Origin: Ignavibacteriota bacterium
GTDB taxonomy: Bacteria; Bacteroidota; Ignavibacteria; Ignavibacteriales; Melioribacteraceae
Length of the DNA stretch: 64,000 bases
Assembly: GCA_002698995.1 (NCBI GenBank)
Contig: PAAX01000012.1
Span: forward strand, 1 to 64,000
Direction of reading: 5' to 3'
Under the pieces are notes generated by a model. It was not told the origin of the DNA and did not search any database. It saw only the letters and a program-made list of their open reading frames with translations. Below, one piece after another: positions 27,317-37,798 of this stretch (positions within the stretch are counted from its first letter, which is position 1; each line of letters begins with the position of its first letter). The position numbers and the translations under genes were made by a program.

Positions 27317-27465
27317 ACAAACCTCAACAATGTGATTAATGTCTGCAATTAAAATGCATTTTATTTCTATATGGAATTGTAAAAGAAATGTAAAAGGATT
27401 TGCAGAATTATTGACCTTAATAATTTTTAATAGGACATTTACATATACATTTTTTATGGTAATAA

Positions 27466-28461
27466 TTGAAAAAGAAAAAACCGATTGTATATTACTTTTC
27501 TCTATTCGTTGCTGCTCAAATTGCGTGGATGGGACTATTAGGTTTATGGATTTACATTTACGTTTCAAACTATATCATTATTGAACAAGTCGGCGATCAG
27601 CTTGCGCCACAGATAACAATAGATACTCCGAATGCTTTGGTTTTTTCCGGCGGAATTGTTCTGATAATTGGTATTGCAATGGGAATGTCTCTTCTGTTTA
27701 GAAATCTTGGTATGCAGATTAAACTCACACAAATGTATGATACCTTTATTGCAAATATTACTCATGAGTTAAAGTCGCCGCTTGCATCTATTCAGCTTTA
27801 TCTTCAAACATTAAACAGTCGCGATGTACCTAAGGAAAAGCAGAAAGATTTTCTAAACAGCATGCTTAATGATTCAAAGCGGCTTCAGAACTTAATCGAT
27901 TCAATTCTTGAAATTTCTGCTTTAGAGCAGAAAAGAATTGCCCACAGCTTTCAAGTTTATGATGCTCATGAAATCGTTACTAAATTATTTAATGACTCTA
28001 AATTCCAATTCAAGCTTAACGATGAAAACTTTAGAATAGAAGGAACACTAAACTCAAAATGTGTTATCGATCCAAATGCAATTAAGATTGTTATTGATAA
28101 CTTGATTGACAACGCCATTAAATATTCTTTTAACAATGTTAGAATAAGTGTTGAATTAAAGAATGAAAACAACAAAATCATAATTATGGTTAATGATAAT
28201 GGAATTGGAATTCCGGCTGATGAGCACCGGCAGATTTTTAATAAGTTTCATAGAATTTATCGAAAAGATATTCCCAGCGTTAAGGGAACCGGGCTGGGAT
28301 TATACATGGTGCGGGGAATTGTAAAATCGCACAAAGGAAAGATATCCGTTAAAAGCGAAGGACTTAATAACGGGAGTTCCTTTATTCTTGAATTTCCTGT
28401 ATATCAAAAATCAAACAGAAGTTTGAATAAATTACTAATCAAAAACAAAAAGTCTATTTAA
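27466..28461 (+). CDS. sensor histidine kinase
   Basis: 331 residues: two membrane helices (about 10-33 and 58-78) with a very short periplasmic loop, HisKA H-box ITHELKSPLAS (His100), N-box DNLIDNAIKYS, G-boxes NDNGIGIP and GTGLGLYM. The small sensor region suggests membrane or intracellular sensing. The start is a TTG (encoding MKKKKPIVYY), since no ATG in frame precedes the first helix. The response regulator gene begins at the very next base, so the pair is cotranscribed and cognate. Confidence 0.92.
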   Translation: MKKKKPIVYYFSLFVAAQIAWMGLLGLWIYIYVSNYIIIEQVGDQLAPQITIDTPNALVFSGGIVLIIGIAMGMSLLFRNLGMQIKLTQMYDTFIANITHELKSPLASIQLYLQTLNSRDVPKEKQKDFLNSMLNDSKRLQNLIDSILEISALEQKRIAHSFQVYDAHEIVTKLFNDSKFQFKLNDENFRIEGTLNSKCVIDPNAIKIVIDNLIDNAIKYSFNNVRISVELKNENNKIIIMVNDNGIGIPADEHRQIFNKFHRIYRKDIPSVKGTGLGLYMVRGIVKSHKGKISVKSEGLNNGSSFILEFPVYQKSNRSLNKLLIKNKKSI

Positions 28462-29160
28462 ATGAAACCAAAAATACTTCTAATAGAAGATGAAGAATCA
28501 TTAGCATTAGGATTGGATTATAATCTTACCGAAGAAGGCTATTATGTTGTATGGGCTGATAATGGAAAAAGCGGAATCGAAAAATTTCTAACAGATAATT
28601 ATGATTTGATAATACTGGATATAATGCTTCCTTATTTAGATGGATTTGAAGTTGCAAAAAAAATCCGTGAGTCCGATCCTAAAATGCCGATTCTAATTTT
28701 GACCGCAAGAGCAAATGCAGTTGATAAAATAAAAGGATTGGAAATCGGTGCCGATGACTACATTACGAAACCATTCAATCTTGATGAACTTCTGCTTAGA
28801 ATAAAAGGAATGCTAAAAAGAAAAGCTTGGTATAATAATTTAATTGAAGTTAACTCTATTTATAAATTCGGAAATAATGAAATTAATTTTGATAAACTTA
28901 TCTGCAAAGTAAAGGAAGATGCGTTTCCTTTAACACAACGAGAAGCAATGGTAATGCAGTATTTAATTGAAAGAAAAGATAAAATTGTAACTAGACAAGA
29001 ATTATTGGAAAATGTTTGGCATATAAACCCTGATATAGAAACAAGAACGGTTGATAATTTTATAGCAAGGTTAAGAAAATATTTCGAAGACGATCCTTCA
29101 AATCCCGTTTATATAAAAAGTGTAAGAAGTGTCGGCTATACTTTTTCAGCTAAGGATTAA
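28462..29160 (+). CDS. OmpR/PhoB-family response regulator
   Basis: 232 residues: receiver domain with phospho-acceptor Asp53 (LIILDIMLP) and conserved Thr/Lys (ILTARAN, ITKPF), then an OmpR-type winged-helix DNA-binding domain (LTQREAMVMQYLIERKD, RTVDNFIARLRKYFED, VRSVGYTF). It starts immediately after the kinase stop codon. Target genes unknown. Confidence 0.95.
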   Translation: MKPKILLIEDEESLALGLDYNLTEEGYYVVWADNGKSGIEKFLTDNYDLIILDIMLPYLDGFEVAKKIRESDPKMPILILTARANAVDKIKGLEIGADDYITKPFNLDELLLRIKGMLKRKAWYNNLIEVNSIYKFGNNEINFDKLICKVKEDAFPLTQREAMVMQYLIERKDKIVTRQELLENVWHINPDIETRTVDNFIARLRKYFEDDPSNPVYIKSVRSVGYTFSAKD

Positions 29161-29170
29161 ATTGATATCG

Positions 29171-29410
<240 letters not shown>

Positions 29411-29613
29411 AGAACACTAAATAATCTTGTAAAATTAAAGAAATTATTTCTTTTCTGTAATTTTAAATAACTCTATTACTTTCTGATATCTTGCTTTTTA
29501 ACATGTTTAATTTTTGTGAATTTTCTTCGATTATTAATATTATCCGCATTTTAATAAAATTAAAATTTATTTTATAAAGTTAGCTTAAGTTTTTTCATTA
29601 AAAATTGAATAGC

Positions 29614-32355
29614 ATGAAACAATCAATTCAAAAGATCATCGACAGCCTTCCGGAAAATGACAAAGAAATTCTGTTAAAGGAATTTAGCGATATGAATCTT
29701 TCTGTTGAAGAAATTCTCAAAAAAGAATTAACCAGAAAAGAAGAGCAGTACGAGCTTATGATAGAAAACATTTCCGATCTTGTTGTTAAGGTTAACAATA
29801 AGGGTGAGTTTGAGTTTGTCAGTAAATCATACTGCGATTTGTTTGGTAAATTGGAAGAAGAGTTGCTGGGAAAGGAGTTTATTCCTCTTGTTCATGAAGA
29901 TGATATCGAATCAACAAAACATGCAATGGAAAATCTTTATAAACCCCCTTATCAATGCGTCTTTAAGCAAAGAGCGAAAACCAAACTCGGCTGGCGCTGG
30001 ATTGAATGGAATGATAATTCAATTTTAGATAAGAATGAAAATGTTGTTTCTATAATTGGGGTAGGTAGAGATATAACAAAAGAAATAAAAATTCAAGAGG
30101 AGCTGAACGAAAGCTATAAAAAGTTCCGTCATTTAATGGACAGCCTAACAAATATTTCTGTTCAAGGATATCATCCGGATGGAAAAGTTTTTTACTGGAA
30201 CAAGGCGAGTGAAAAACTATATGGATATTCTGCAGAGGATGCAATAGGAAAATCTTTATATGATTTAATAATTCCTTTAGACATAAGACCGGAGGTTGAG
30301 AAGGCTGTTGTACAAATGTTTAACTCTGGAAAATCTATTCCGGCAGAAGAACTTTTCTTAAAGCACAAAGAAGGATATTTGATTCCAGTATATTCAAATC
30401 ATACTATTCTTAGTTTTTCTGATAATAGAAAAGAACTTTATTGTATTGATATTGACTTAAGGGAACGAAAAAAATATGAATCGGAATTAAAAAGACAAAA
30501 CGAATTTATTCAAACGGTTCTAGATAATCTTCCTATTGGAATTGCATTAAATAAAATTAACGATGGTTCCGCATTTTATATAAATAAAAAGTTTGAAGAA
30601 ATATATGGCTGGCCCATAGCGGAATTGGTTGATATTGACTCTTTTTTTAAGCTTGTTTATCCGGATGAAGATTATAGAAATTCACTATTAGAGATAGTAT
30701 TTAAGGATATCAATTCTGGTGATCCTGCAAGAATGCATTGGGAAAATATAATCGTTACCACAAATACGGGGGAGAAGAAAATTGTAAATGCTCAAAATAT
30801 TCCTTTATTTGAACAGAATACAATGGTCTCAACGGTTACTGATATTACCAAATTAAAAAATGCAGAACAGCGCATTAAAGAAAGTGAAATAAAGTATAGA
30901 ACTTTAATTTCTAATATTTCTGATGTGATTGTTGTTTTTGATAAATCGGGAATAATTAATTATGAAAGTCCCAACATAAAAAATCTTTTTGGAAATGATC
31001 AAAGCAGTCTGATTGGTACTAATGTATTATCTCTCATTAATAAAAATGATTATCAAAAAGTAAAAAATGCAATAAATGATTTAAAGGAAAACGAATCGAT
31101 TAATATTGAATTCGAATATGAGAGTAAGTCGGGATTAAATTTATCAATTGAGTTGATTGCCTCTAATCTAAGCGGCAACTCGGTTATAAACGGAATACTA
31201 GCAACATTCAGAAACCTGACTGAAAGAAAAAAAGCTGAAAAGGCGGTTATTGAAAGTCAGCGTTTGGGGGCAATTGGCGAAATGTCTTCGGCAATCGCAC
31301 ATGATTTTAATAATTCACTTCAAGCAATTATAAGCAACATTGAATTGGCCTCAATTAACAAAAACATTCCTTCCGATATAAAGAGATATTTGGAAACAAT
31401 AAAAACCTCAGCAACAGATGCCGCTGCAAGAGTTAGTTTATTACAAAGGTTTAGTGGAAACAAAAAATCCAACTCATCATTAACAAAAATTAATCTAAAC
31501 AATCTAATAAGAGATGTAATTATTCAGTCAAGACCTATTTGGAAAAACAATCCCGAAAAAGAAGGAAGAATTATTAAAGTAGATGCTTATTACGGAAATA
31601 TTCCCGAAACCATTGGAAACGATGGCGAACTAAGGACTGTTCTTTACAATATTATAAAAAACAGCGTTGAGGCTATGCCAACCGGTGGAATTATTACAAT
31701 TAAAAGTTTTTCGGATAACAGTAATGTTTATATAAATATTTCTGATACCGGAATTGGAATGGATGAGGAAACCAAATCAAGAATATTTCAACCGTTTTAT
31801 TCAACAAAGGGATATGAAGTTGGACGTGGTTTGGGTATGAGCGGTGCTTACAGTATTATTAATGAGCATGAAGGAAACATAAAAGTAATTCATTCCGAAA
31901 TAAATAAAGGGACCACAATTGAGTTTTCTCTTCCAATCATGAACATAGAAATAGAAAAACCCATAAAACAAAAAGTCGATTCAAAATTTTCCAAAATCGG
32001 AAAAATATTATGGATTGATGATGAAATATTAATTCGTGAAATAGCCTCTGAAATGCTTGATTCACTTGGTTATTATGGAGATGTAGTATCTTCGGGAGCG
32101 GAAGCGTTAGATTTACTTGAAAAGAATAATTACGACTTAGTTGTTACAGATATTGGAATGCCGGGAATGAACGGCTGGGAATTTATAGATGAACTTAAAA
32201 AGAGATTCAACGGAAATTACAAGATTGCAGTATTAACCGGCTGGGGTGATCAAATCGGGGAAGAAGGAGTTAAAAACAATTTTATAGATTATATTTTATG
32301 TAAGCCATTTAAGCTGGCTGATCTGGAAAATCTTTTTTCATCTGCAATTAAATAA
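29614..32355 (+). CDS. multi-PAS hybrid histidine kinase
   Basis: About 913 residues, no membrane helices: short N-terminal helix region, four PAS/PAC domains (about 40-165, 170-290, 295-415, 420-540; ends such as VGRDITKEIKIQ and TFRNLTERKKAE), a HisKA domain with SSAIAHDFNNSLQAI (His563), HATPase (NIIKNSVEAMPTGG, DTGIGMDEE, GRGLGMSGAY) and a C-terminal receiver with Asp846 (VVTDIGMPGMNGW). The AHDFNN H-box is that of the blue-light/PAS hybrid kinases. ATG 29614 is preferred over TTG 29605; neither has a strong ribosome site. Confidence 0.9.
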   Translation: MKQSIQKIIDSLPENDKEILLKEFSDMNLSVEEILKKELTRKEEQYELMIENISDLVVKVNNKGEFEFVSKSYCDLFGKLEEELLGKEFIPLVHEDDIESTKHAMENLYKPPYQCVFKQRAKTKLGWRWIEWNDNSILDKNENVVSIIGVGRDITKEIKIQEELNESYKKFRHLMDSLTNISVQGYHPDGKVFYWNKASEKLYGYSAEDAIGKSLYDLIIPLDIRPEVEKAVVQMFNSGKSIPAEELFLKHKEGYLIPVYSNHTILSFSDNRKELYCIDIDLRERKKYESELKRQNEFIQTVLDNLPIGIALNKINDGSAFYINKKFEEIYGWPIAELVDIDSFFKLVYPDEDYRNSLLEIVFKDINSGDPARMHWENIIVTTNTGEKKIVNAQNIPLFEQNTMVSTVTDITKLKNAEQRIKESEIKYRTLISNISDVIVVFDKSGIINYESPNIKNLFGNDQSSLIGTNVLSLINKNDYQKVKNAINDLKENESINIEFEYESKSGLNLSIELIASNLSGNSVINGILATFRNLTERKKAEKAVIESQRLGAIGEMSSAIAHDFNNSLQAIISNIELASINKNIPSDIKRYLETIKTSATDAAARVSLLQRFSGNKKSNSSLTKINLNNLIRDVIIQSRPIWKNNPEKEGRIIKVDAYYGNIPETIGNDGELRTVLYNIIKNSVEAMPTGGIITIKSFSDNSNVYINISDTGIGMDEETKSRIFQPFYSTKGYEVGRGLGMSGAYSIINEHEGNIKVIHSEINKGTTIEFSLPIMNIEIEKPIKQKVDSKFSKIGKILWIDDEILIREIASEMLDSLGYYGDVVSSGAEALDLLEKNNYDLVVTDIGMPGMNGWEFIDELKKRFNGNYKIAVLTGWGDQIGEEGVKNNFIDYILCKPFKLADLENLFSSAIK

Positions 32356-32497
32356 GCTGTCTTGCCTAAATGGACTCTCTTCACGTTTTTGAACCAAGAA
32401 CAATTCTTCTTTGTTTACATTCTATCGTTTGAATTAAAAAGTAAAATAATTTAGTTTATTTGTTGGATTTTTATTTCAGAAAATTAAGGAGAATATA

Positions 32498-32962
32498 ATG
32501 CCTAACTATTGGCTTGTAAAATCTGAACCGGATGTTTATTCGATTGATAATTTAAAGAAAGATAAAAAAACTTATTGGGATGGGGTTAGAAATTACCAGG
32601 CAAGAAATTATATGCGTGATGAAATGAAAAAAGGGGATCAAGTTTTATTCTATCACAGCAATACTGATATTGTTGGAGTTTATGGTGTTTGTGAAGTCGT
32701 TAAAGAAGGTTATCCCGATTTTACTGCTTTCGATCCGGAAGACAAACATTATGATCCTAAAAGCAAAAAAGATAATCCTACATGGATAATGGTAGATGTA
32801 AAATTTGTAGAGAAATTTAAAAATCCGGTTTCACTTGATTCAATAAAGGAGAATAAAAAGCTTCAAAATATGAAACTGGTTCAAAGAGGAAATCGTTTAT
32901 CTGTTATGCCTGTTACTAAAGCAGAATTTGACGAAATTATTAAAATGAGCAGCACTGTTTAA
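32498..32962 (+). CDS. EVE-domain protein
   Basis: 154 residues, single EVE domain of the PUA-like fold: MPNYWLVKSEPDVYSID, WDGVRNYQARNYMRDEMKKG, VLFYHSNTD. EVE proteins bind modified bases in DNA or RNA. It is the first gene of an operon with two photolyases: AAGGAG precedes its ATG and its stop overlaps the next start by one base. The context suggests a role in handling damaged or modified nucleobases. Confidence 0.92.
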   Translation: MPNYWLVKSEPDVYSIDNLKKDKKTYWDGVRNYQARNYMRDEMKKGDQVLFYHSNTDIVGVYGVCEVVKEGYPDFTAFDPEDKHYDPKSKKDNPTWIMVDVKFVEKFKNPVSLDSIKENKKLQNMKLVQRGNRLSVMPVTKAEFDEIIKMSSTV

Positions 32963-34434
32963 TGAATGAGATTTCTTTGGTTTTTCCTCATCAGTTATTT
33001 GAAGAAAATCCAATTATTAATAATAGAAAAGTTTTACTTATAGAAGATCCTTTGTTTTTCGGAGATACACTTTATCCCGCCTCATTTCATAAAAAGAAAA
33101 TTATCTTTCAAAGAGCTTCGCTCAAAAATTACGAAGCTCTTCTTAATCAGAAAAAAATTAAAACAGATTACCTTAATTATGTTGATATTAAAGGGGAACC
33201 TGCATATTTAGAAAAATATTTAATGAGAAACAAAATTGATAAAATTCATTTTATTGATCCGGTTGACTTTATTCTAGAAAAGAGATTAAATAAACTCTCT
33301 GTAAAAAAACAGATTTACCCAACTCCAAATTTTTTATGCAGTAAAGATTATCTTGAAGAATATTTTTCAAACAAGAAAACTTATTTCTTAAATAAGTTCT
33401 ACATAGATGAAAGAAAAAGACTTGGATTATTAATTGATAATTCAGGAAATCCTTTAGGCGGCAAATGGAATTTAGATCAAGAAAATAGAAAAAGTATAAG
33501 TAATAAAATTATTATCCCTAATGTAAAATCGTACAATAAAAATAAATTTATTGATGGAGCCATAAATTATACTAACAGTAATTTTTCTCAAAACCACGGA
33601 AGCCCTTATAAATTCTGGTTTCCCACAAACCATTCTGATGCAAAATCTTGGTTTGAGAATTTTTTAATTACCAGATTTTATAACTATGGTGATTATCAAG
33701 ATGCTATTTTAAAGAATGAACACTTCTTGTTTCATTCTCTCCTTTCTCCTTTAATCAACAACGGATTATTAAATCCAAATTATGTCGTTGAGCGATCGAT
33801 TGAATTCGCTTTAAGCAATAATATTCCGATAAATTCTTTAGAAGGTTTTATTAGACAAATAATTGGCTGGCGCGAATTTATTAGAGGGGTTTATATTTTA
33901 GACGGAGTAAAACAGAGAAACTCAAACTTTTTTGATAATCAAAATAAAATTCCCAATTCATTTTATGACGGAACAACCGGTATTGAACCAATTGATATTA
34001 CCATAAAAAAGCTTCTTGATACTTCATATAATCATCATATTGAACGTTTAATGATTCTTAGTAACTTCATGCTTTTATGTGAATTTCATCCGACTGAAGT
34101 TTATAAGTGGTTCATGGAAATGTATATTGATTCTTACGACTGGGTTATGGTTCCTAATGTATATGGTATGGGACAGTTTGCCGACGGTGGATTAATGAGT
34201 ACAAAACCTTATATCAGTTCTTCTAATTACATTAAAAAAATGAGTGATTATAAATCTGGTGAATGGACAAAAATTTGGGATGCCCTTTTCTGGCGGTTTA
34301 TTTTTAAGCACAAAGATTATTTTTCAAAGAATATGAGAACTGTTTTTATGGCTAAATCGTTGGAAAGAATGGATAATGATAAACTTAGTAATCATATAAA
34401 AACTGCCGAAAAATTTTTAAATACTTTAACGTGA
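32962..34434 (+). CDS. cryptochrome/photolyase, (6-4)/DPRP type lacking Fe-S cysteines
   Basis: 490 residues. N-terminal deoxyribodipyrimidine photolyase-related (DPRP) Rossmann domain (LVFPHQLFEENP), then the FAD-binding helical domain (EGFIRQIIGWREFIRG, WFMEMYIDSYDWVMVPNVYG, FADGGLMSTKPYISSSNYI). Bacterial (6-4) photolyases of this class hold a 4Fe-4S cluster with cysteines after MSDY; here MSDYKSGEWTKIWDALFW has none, so three of the four ligands are absent. It probably still binds FAD and repairs (6-4) lesions or acts as a light sensor. Confidence 0.85.
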   Translation: MNEISLVFPHQLFEENPIINNRKVLLIEDPLFFGDTLYPASFHKKKIIFQRASLKNYEALLNQKKIKTDYLNYVDIKGEPAYLEKYLMRNKIDKIHFIDPVDFILEKRLNKLSVKKQIYPTPNFLCSKDYLEEYFSNKKTYFLNKFYIDERKRLGLLIDNSGNPLGGKWNLDQENRKSISNKIIIPNVKSYNKNKFIDGAINYTNSNFSQNHGSPYKFWFPTNHSDAKSWFENFLITRFYNYGDYQDAILKNEHFLFHSLLSPLINNGLLNPNYVVERSIEFALSNNIPINSLEGFIRQIIGWREFIRGVYILDGVKQRNSNFFDNQNKIPNSFYDGTTGIEPIDITIKKLLDTSYNHHIERLMILSNFMLLCEFHPTEVYKWFMEMYIDSYDWVMVPNVYGMGQFADGGLMSTKPYISSSNYIKKMSDYKSGEWTKIWDALFWRFIFKHKDYFSKNMRTVFMAKSLERMDNDKLSNHIKTAEKFLNTLT

Positions 34435-34443
34435 TAAAATTCT

Positions 34444-35793
34444 ATGAATCTTAAAAGAGTTAAACAGCAAAAAGAAGCCAAGTTTGGTAATGGTCCGGTT
34501 TTATACTGGATGCAGAGAGATCAAAGAGTAAAGAATAATTGGGCGCTGCATTTTGCAATTGAAAAAGGAAAAGAATTAAATAAGCATGTTGAAGTAGTAT
34601 TTTGCTTAATTCCAACTTTTCTTGATGCAACTATTAGGCAGTATGATTTTATGTTATCCGGTTTACAAGAAGTTGAATCGGAATTAGAAAAGCTCAACAT
34701 CCCGTTTCATTTACTTCTCGGAAACCCCGGTAAAGAAATTTCTCTGTTTTGTGAAAGTAAAAATGCTGCATGTATCGTAGCAGATTTTAATCCATTAAAA
34801 ATTGTGCGCAATTGGAAAAAAGAAGTGATAGAAAACATAAGTGTTCCCTTCTTTACTGTTGATGCGCACAACATTGTACCGGCTTGGGAAGCTTCTAATA
34901 AACTTGAATTTGGCGCTTATACAATTAGACCAAAAATAAAAAAGAAGCTTGATGAATTTATGGATGAATTTCCCAAGTTAACAAAACAAACGATTATCGG
35001 TAAAGATTGTGAAAAGACTGATTGGGAGAAGGCAAGAAAATCATTAAAAGTAAATTTTGGTGTACAGAAAATTGATTGGTTAATTCCCGGTGAGTTGGAG
35101 GCCAACAAGACTTTAGATTTATTCTTCTCAAAAAAACTGAATGATTATAACGACAAAAGGAACGATCCAAATTTTTCTGTACTTTCTAATCTTTCTCCTT
35201 ATTTGCATTTCGGACAAATTTCTGCTCAAAAAATTGCATTAGAGGCTAAAATATTTGAAGCCGATTTTGAAGAATCGATAAGCGCCTTTCTTGAAGAAAT
35301 GATAATAAGACGGGAGCTTTCCGATAATTACTGCCTTTACAATAATAATTATGATTCTTTTGAAGGATTTCCCGATTGGGCAAAGAGAACATTAAATGAA
35401 CACAGAAAAGACAAGCGTGAATATCTTTATGATTTAGAAGATTTTGAAAATGCCAAAACTCATGATCATCTTTGGAATGCGGCACAAATAGAAATGGTAA
35501 AAACCGGAAAAATGCACGGTTATATGAGAATGTATTGGGCGAAGAAAATACTTGACTGGACTGAATCCCCTGAACAGGCTTTTGAATACGGTGTTTATTT
35601 GAATGATAAGTATGAACTTGACGGAAGAGATCCGAATGGATATGTTGGTGTTGCTTGGTCTGTTGGCGGTGTGCATGATAGGGCTTGGACCGAACGTCCG
35701 GTTTTCGGAAAAATCCGTTATATGAATTACAACGGTTGTAAAAGAAAATTTGACGTTGTTTCTTATATCAAAAAAAATCTAACGAAAAATTAA
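34444..35793 (+). CDS. class II CPD photolyase
   Basis: 449 residues of the class II deoxyribodipyrimidine photolyase family: PVLYWMQRDQRVKNNWAL at the N-terminus, FLEEMIIRRELSDNYC, FEGFPDWAKRTLNEH, and the C-terminal MHGYMRMYWAKKILDWT and YELDGRDPNGYVGVAWSVGG typical of FAD binding. It splits cyclobutane pyrimidine dimers using blue light. It follows the (6-4)-type gene by 9 nt. Confidence 0.95.
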   Translation: MNLKRVKQQKEAKFGNGPVLYWMQRDQRVKNNWALHFAIEKGKELNKHVEVVFCLIPTFLDATIRQYDFMLSGLQEVESELEKLNIPFHLLLGNPGKEISLFCESKNAACIVADFNPLKIVRNWKKEVIENISVPFFTVDAHNIVPAWEASNKLEFGAYTIRPKIKKKLDEFMDEFPKLTKQTIIGKDCEKTDWEKARKSLKVNFGVQKIDWLIPGELEANKTLDLFFSKKLNDYNDKRNDPNFSVLSNLSPYLHFGQISAQKIALEAKIFEADFEESISAFLEEMIIRRELSDNYCLYNNNYDSFEGFPDWAKRTLNEHRKDKREYLYDLEDFENAKTHDHLWNAAQIEMVKTGKMHGYMRMYWAKKILDWTESPEQAFEYGVYLNDKYELDGRDPNGYVGVAWSVGGVHDRAWTERPVFGKIRYMNYNGCKRKFDVVSYIKKNLTKN

Positions 35794-35859
35794 TATGAAA
35801 CTTTATTTATAGATGCTCGTCTAAATTTTTTGCGATAGTATACTCTTGTTGAGGATAAA

Positions 35860-37761
35860 ATGTTTTACCAAAATTATAAAAACTTATTAACTGCTGTTTT
35901 AGGGCTGTTTTTTTTAGTTTCTTGTGGAAATGATTTAGAAAAAGCTCCCAGAATTTCTACAGAAGATTTTTTTAGAAATCCAGAGCAGACTAATTTTCAG
36001 CTATCTCCATGTGGTGATTACTTTACGTATTTAAAACCTGTTAATAAACGAATGAATATCTTTATTGAAAACCTTAAAGATAGTTCTACTTCCCAGCTTA
36101 CAAATTCCGAGTTTGATATTATTTCATACTTTTGGGCAAACAGTAATAAAATTCTATACTTGGTTGATGAAACCGGGGGAGAAAATTACAAGCTGTTTTC
36201 AATCAACTTGAAAGAAAATCGTGTTGAAGATATTTCTCCCAAAGATAGCGCAAGCGTATACATTATAGATCCTTTGGTGGAAATTGAAGATGAGCTGATT
36301 GTTGGTTTAAACCAAAGAGATCCAAAGATATTTGATGTATACAGACTAAATCTTATAAACAATAAATATACTTTAGTCGCCGAAAATCCTGGCAACATTA
36401 CCAAATGGTTGACCGATAATGATGGAAAAATTAGAGCAGCCCTTCAAACAGATGGAGTTAATACCGGCCTTTTATATAGAGATAACGAAAATGAAGAGTT
36501 CAGATTAATTGAAAGAAGTAATTTCAGAGAAACTTTTGTTCCTGTTATGTTTACTTTCGACAACAAAAATCTTTATATAAAATCTAACCGTTACAGAGAT
36601 AAAATTGCATTAATTGTTTATGATCCAATCAACAAAAAAGAGATTGAAACAGTATTCCAAAATTCGGAAGTGGATTTAGATAATGCTATTATATCTACAA
36701 AAAAAGAAAAAGTACTTGGTGTAACTTATACTACTTATAAAAAGAATTATAAATTTTTCGATAAAGAAAGAGCCGATGTTCAAAACTATCTGGAAAATAA
36801 CTTTCCAAATTACCTTGTAAATATTGTTAGCACAAATGGTGAAGAAACAAAATATCTTGTTCGAGTATCAAGCGACAAATCTCATAGTTCTTATTATTAT
36901 TTCAATAAAGAAACAAAACTTGTGAGAAAACTTGCCAATGAAAGTCCTTGGTTAAATGAAAACGATATGTCTTCTATGAAACCGATTACTTATAAATCAA
37001 GAGACGGGCTAACAATTCATGGTTATTTAACTCTTCCAAAAGGATATGATGCCGAAGATTTACCGGTTATAGTTTATCCTCACGGTGGTCCTTGGTTGAG
37101 AAATGTTTGGGGTTTTGATCCTGTTGTACAATTATTTGCAAATAGGGGTTATGCTGTTCTTCAAATGAATTACCGTGGCTCTACCGGTTACGGAAAAGAA
37201 TTTTGGGAAAAAGGATTTAAAGAATGGGGAAGATATATTCAGAATGATATTGCGGATGGAGTAGATTGGTTAATAAGACAAGAAATTGCTGATCCCGATA
37301 AAATTGGAATTTTTGGTTATTCTTTCGGAGGTTACTCATCATTAATGAATGTTTCAATTTATCCAGATAAATATCAGTTTGCAGTAAGCTTAAACGGAAT
37401 TGTTGATTTTACCGATTTAATAAATTCAGTTCCTCCTTATTGGGAGCCGTTCAAAGAAATGATTTATGAAATGGTTGCAAATCCAAATACGGATTCATTA
37501 ATGATAGCGGCTTATTCTCCTATCGAAATTTCAGACAGCATAACTGTTCCGGTTTTAATTGCCCAGGGAAAAAACGATACAAGAGTTAAACCAATAAGTG
37601 TTGATAGATATGTTGCCAAATTGAAATCCAACGGAGTTTTTGTAAAATATATTTTTATGGAAGATGAAGGTCATTCAATTATTAAAGAAGAAAATAGAAT
37701 TAAGTTTTATAAAGAAGCCGAGTCATTTATTGAAAATGTATTTTCGGAAAAATTAAATTAA
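35860..37761 (+). CDS. S9-family prolyl oligopeptidase-like lipoprotein
   Basis: 633 residues: signal peptide with lipobox FLVSC (lipid anchor), beta-propeller domain (about 35-370), and a C-terminal alpha/beta hydrolase of the S9 (acylaminoacyl-/dipeptidyl-peptidase) family. Catalytic triad: Ser488 in FGYSFGGYS, Asp573 in AQGKNDTRV, His605 in DEGHS. HGGPW is the oxyanion loop. It should cleave short peptides at the cell envelope. Confidence 0.93.
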   Translation: MFYQNYKNLLTAVLGLFFLVSCGNDLEKAPRISTEDFFRNPEQTNFQLSPCGDYFTYLKPVNKRMNIFIENLKDSSTSQLTNSEFDIISYFWANSNKILYLVDETGGENYKLFSINLKENRVEDISPKDSASVYIIDPLVEIEDELIVGLNQRDPKIFDVYRLNLINNKYTLVAENPGNITKWLTDNDGKIRAALQTDGVNTGLLYRDNENEEFRLIERSNFRETFVPVMFTFDNKNLYIKSNRYRDKIALIVYDPINKKEIETVFQNSEVDLDNAIISTKKEKVLGVTYTTYKKNYKFFDKERADVQNYLENNFPNYLVNIVSTNGEETKYLVRVSSDKSHSSYYYFNKETKLVRKLANESPWLNENDMSSMKPITYKSRDGLTIHGYLTLPKGYDAEDLPVIVYPHGGPWLRNVWGFDPVVQLFANRGYAVLQMNYRGSTGYGKEFWEKGFKEWGRYIQNDIADGVDWLIRQEIADPDKIGIFGYSFGGYSSLMNVSIYPDKYQFAVSLNGIVDFTDLINSVPPYWEPFKEMIYEMVANPNTDSLMIAAYSPIEISDSITVPVLIAQGKNDTRVKPISVDRYVAKLKSNGVFVKYIFMEDEGHSIIKEENRIKFYKEAESFIENVFSEKLN

Positions 37762-37790
37762 AGAAAAGTACTCAAGCCACTTCTCTTTAA
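37758..37790. terminator. bidirectional terminator between convergent genes
   Basis: Stem TTAAAGAAAAGT (37758-37769) with ACTTCTCTTTAA (37779-37790), one mismatch. It overlaps the stop codon of the S9 peptidase and faces the minus-strand gene at 37.8 kb. Confidence 0.6.
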
Positions 37791-37798
37791 TTTACGGG

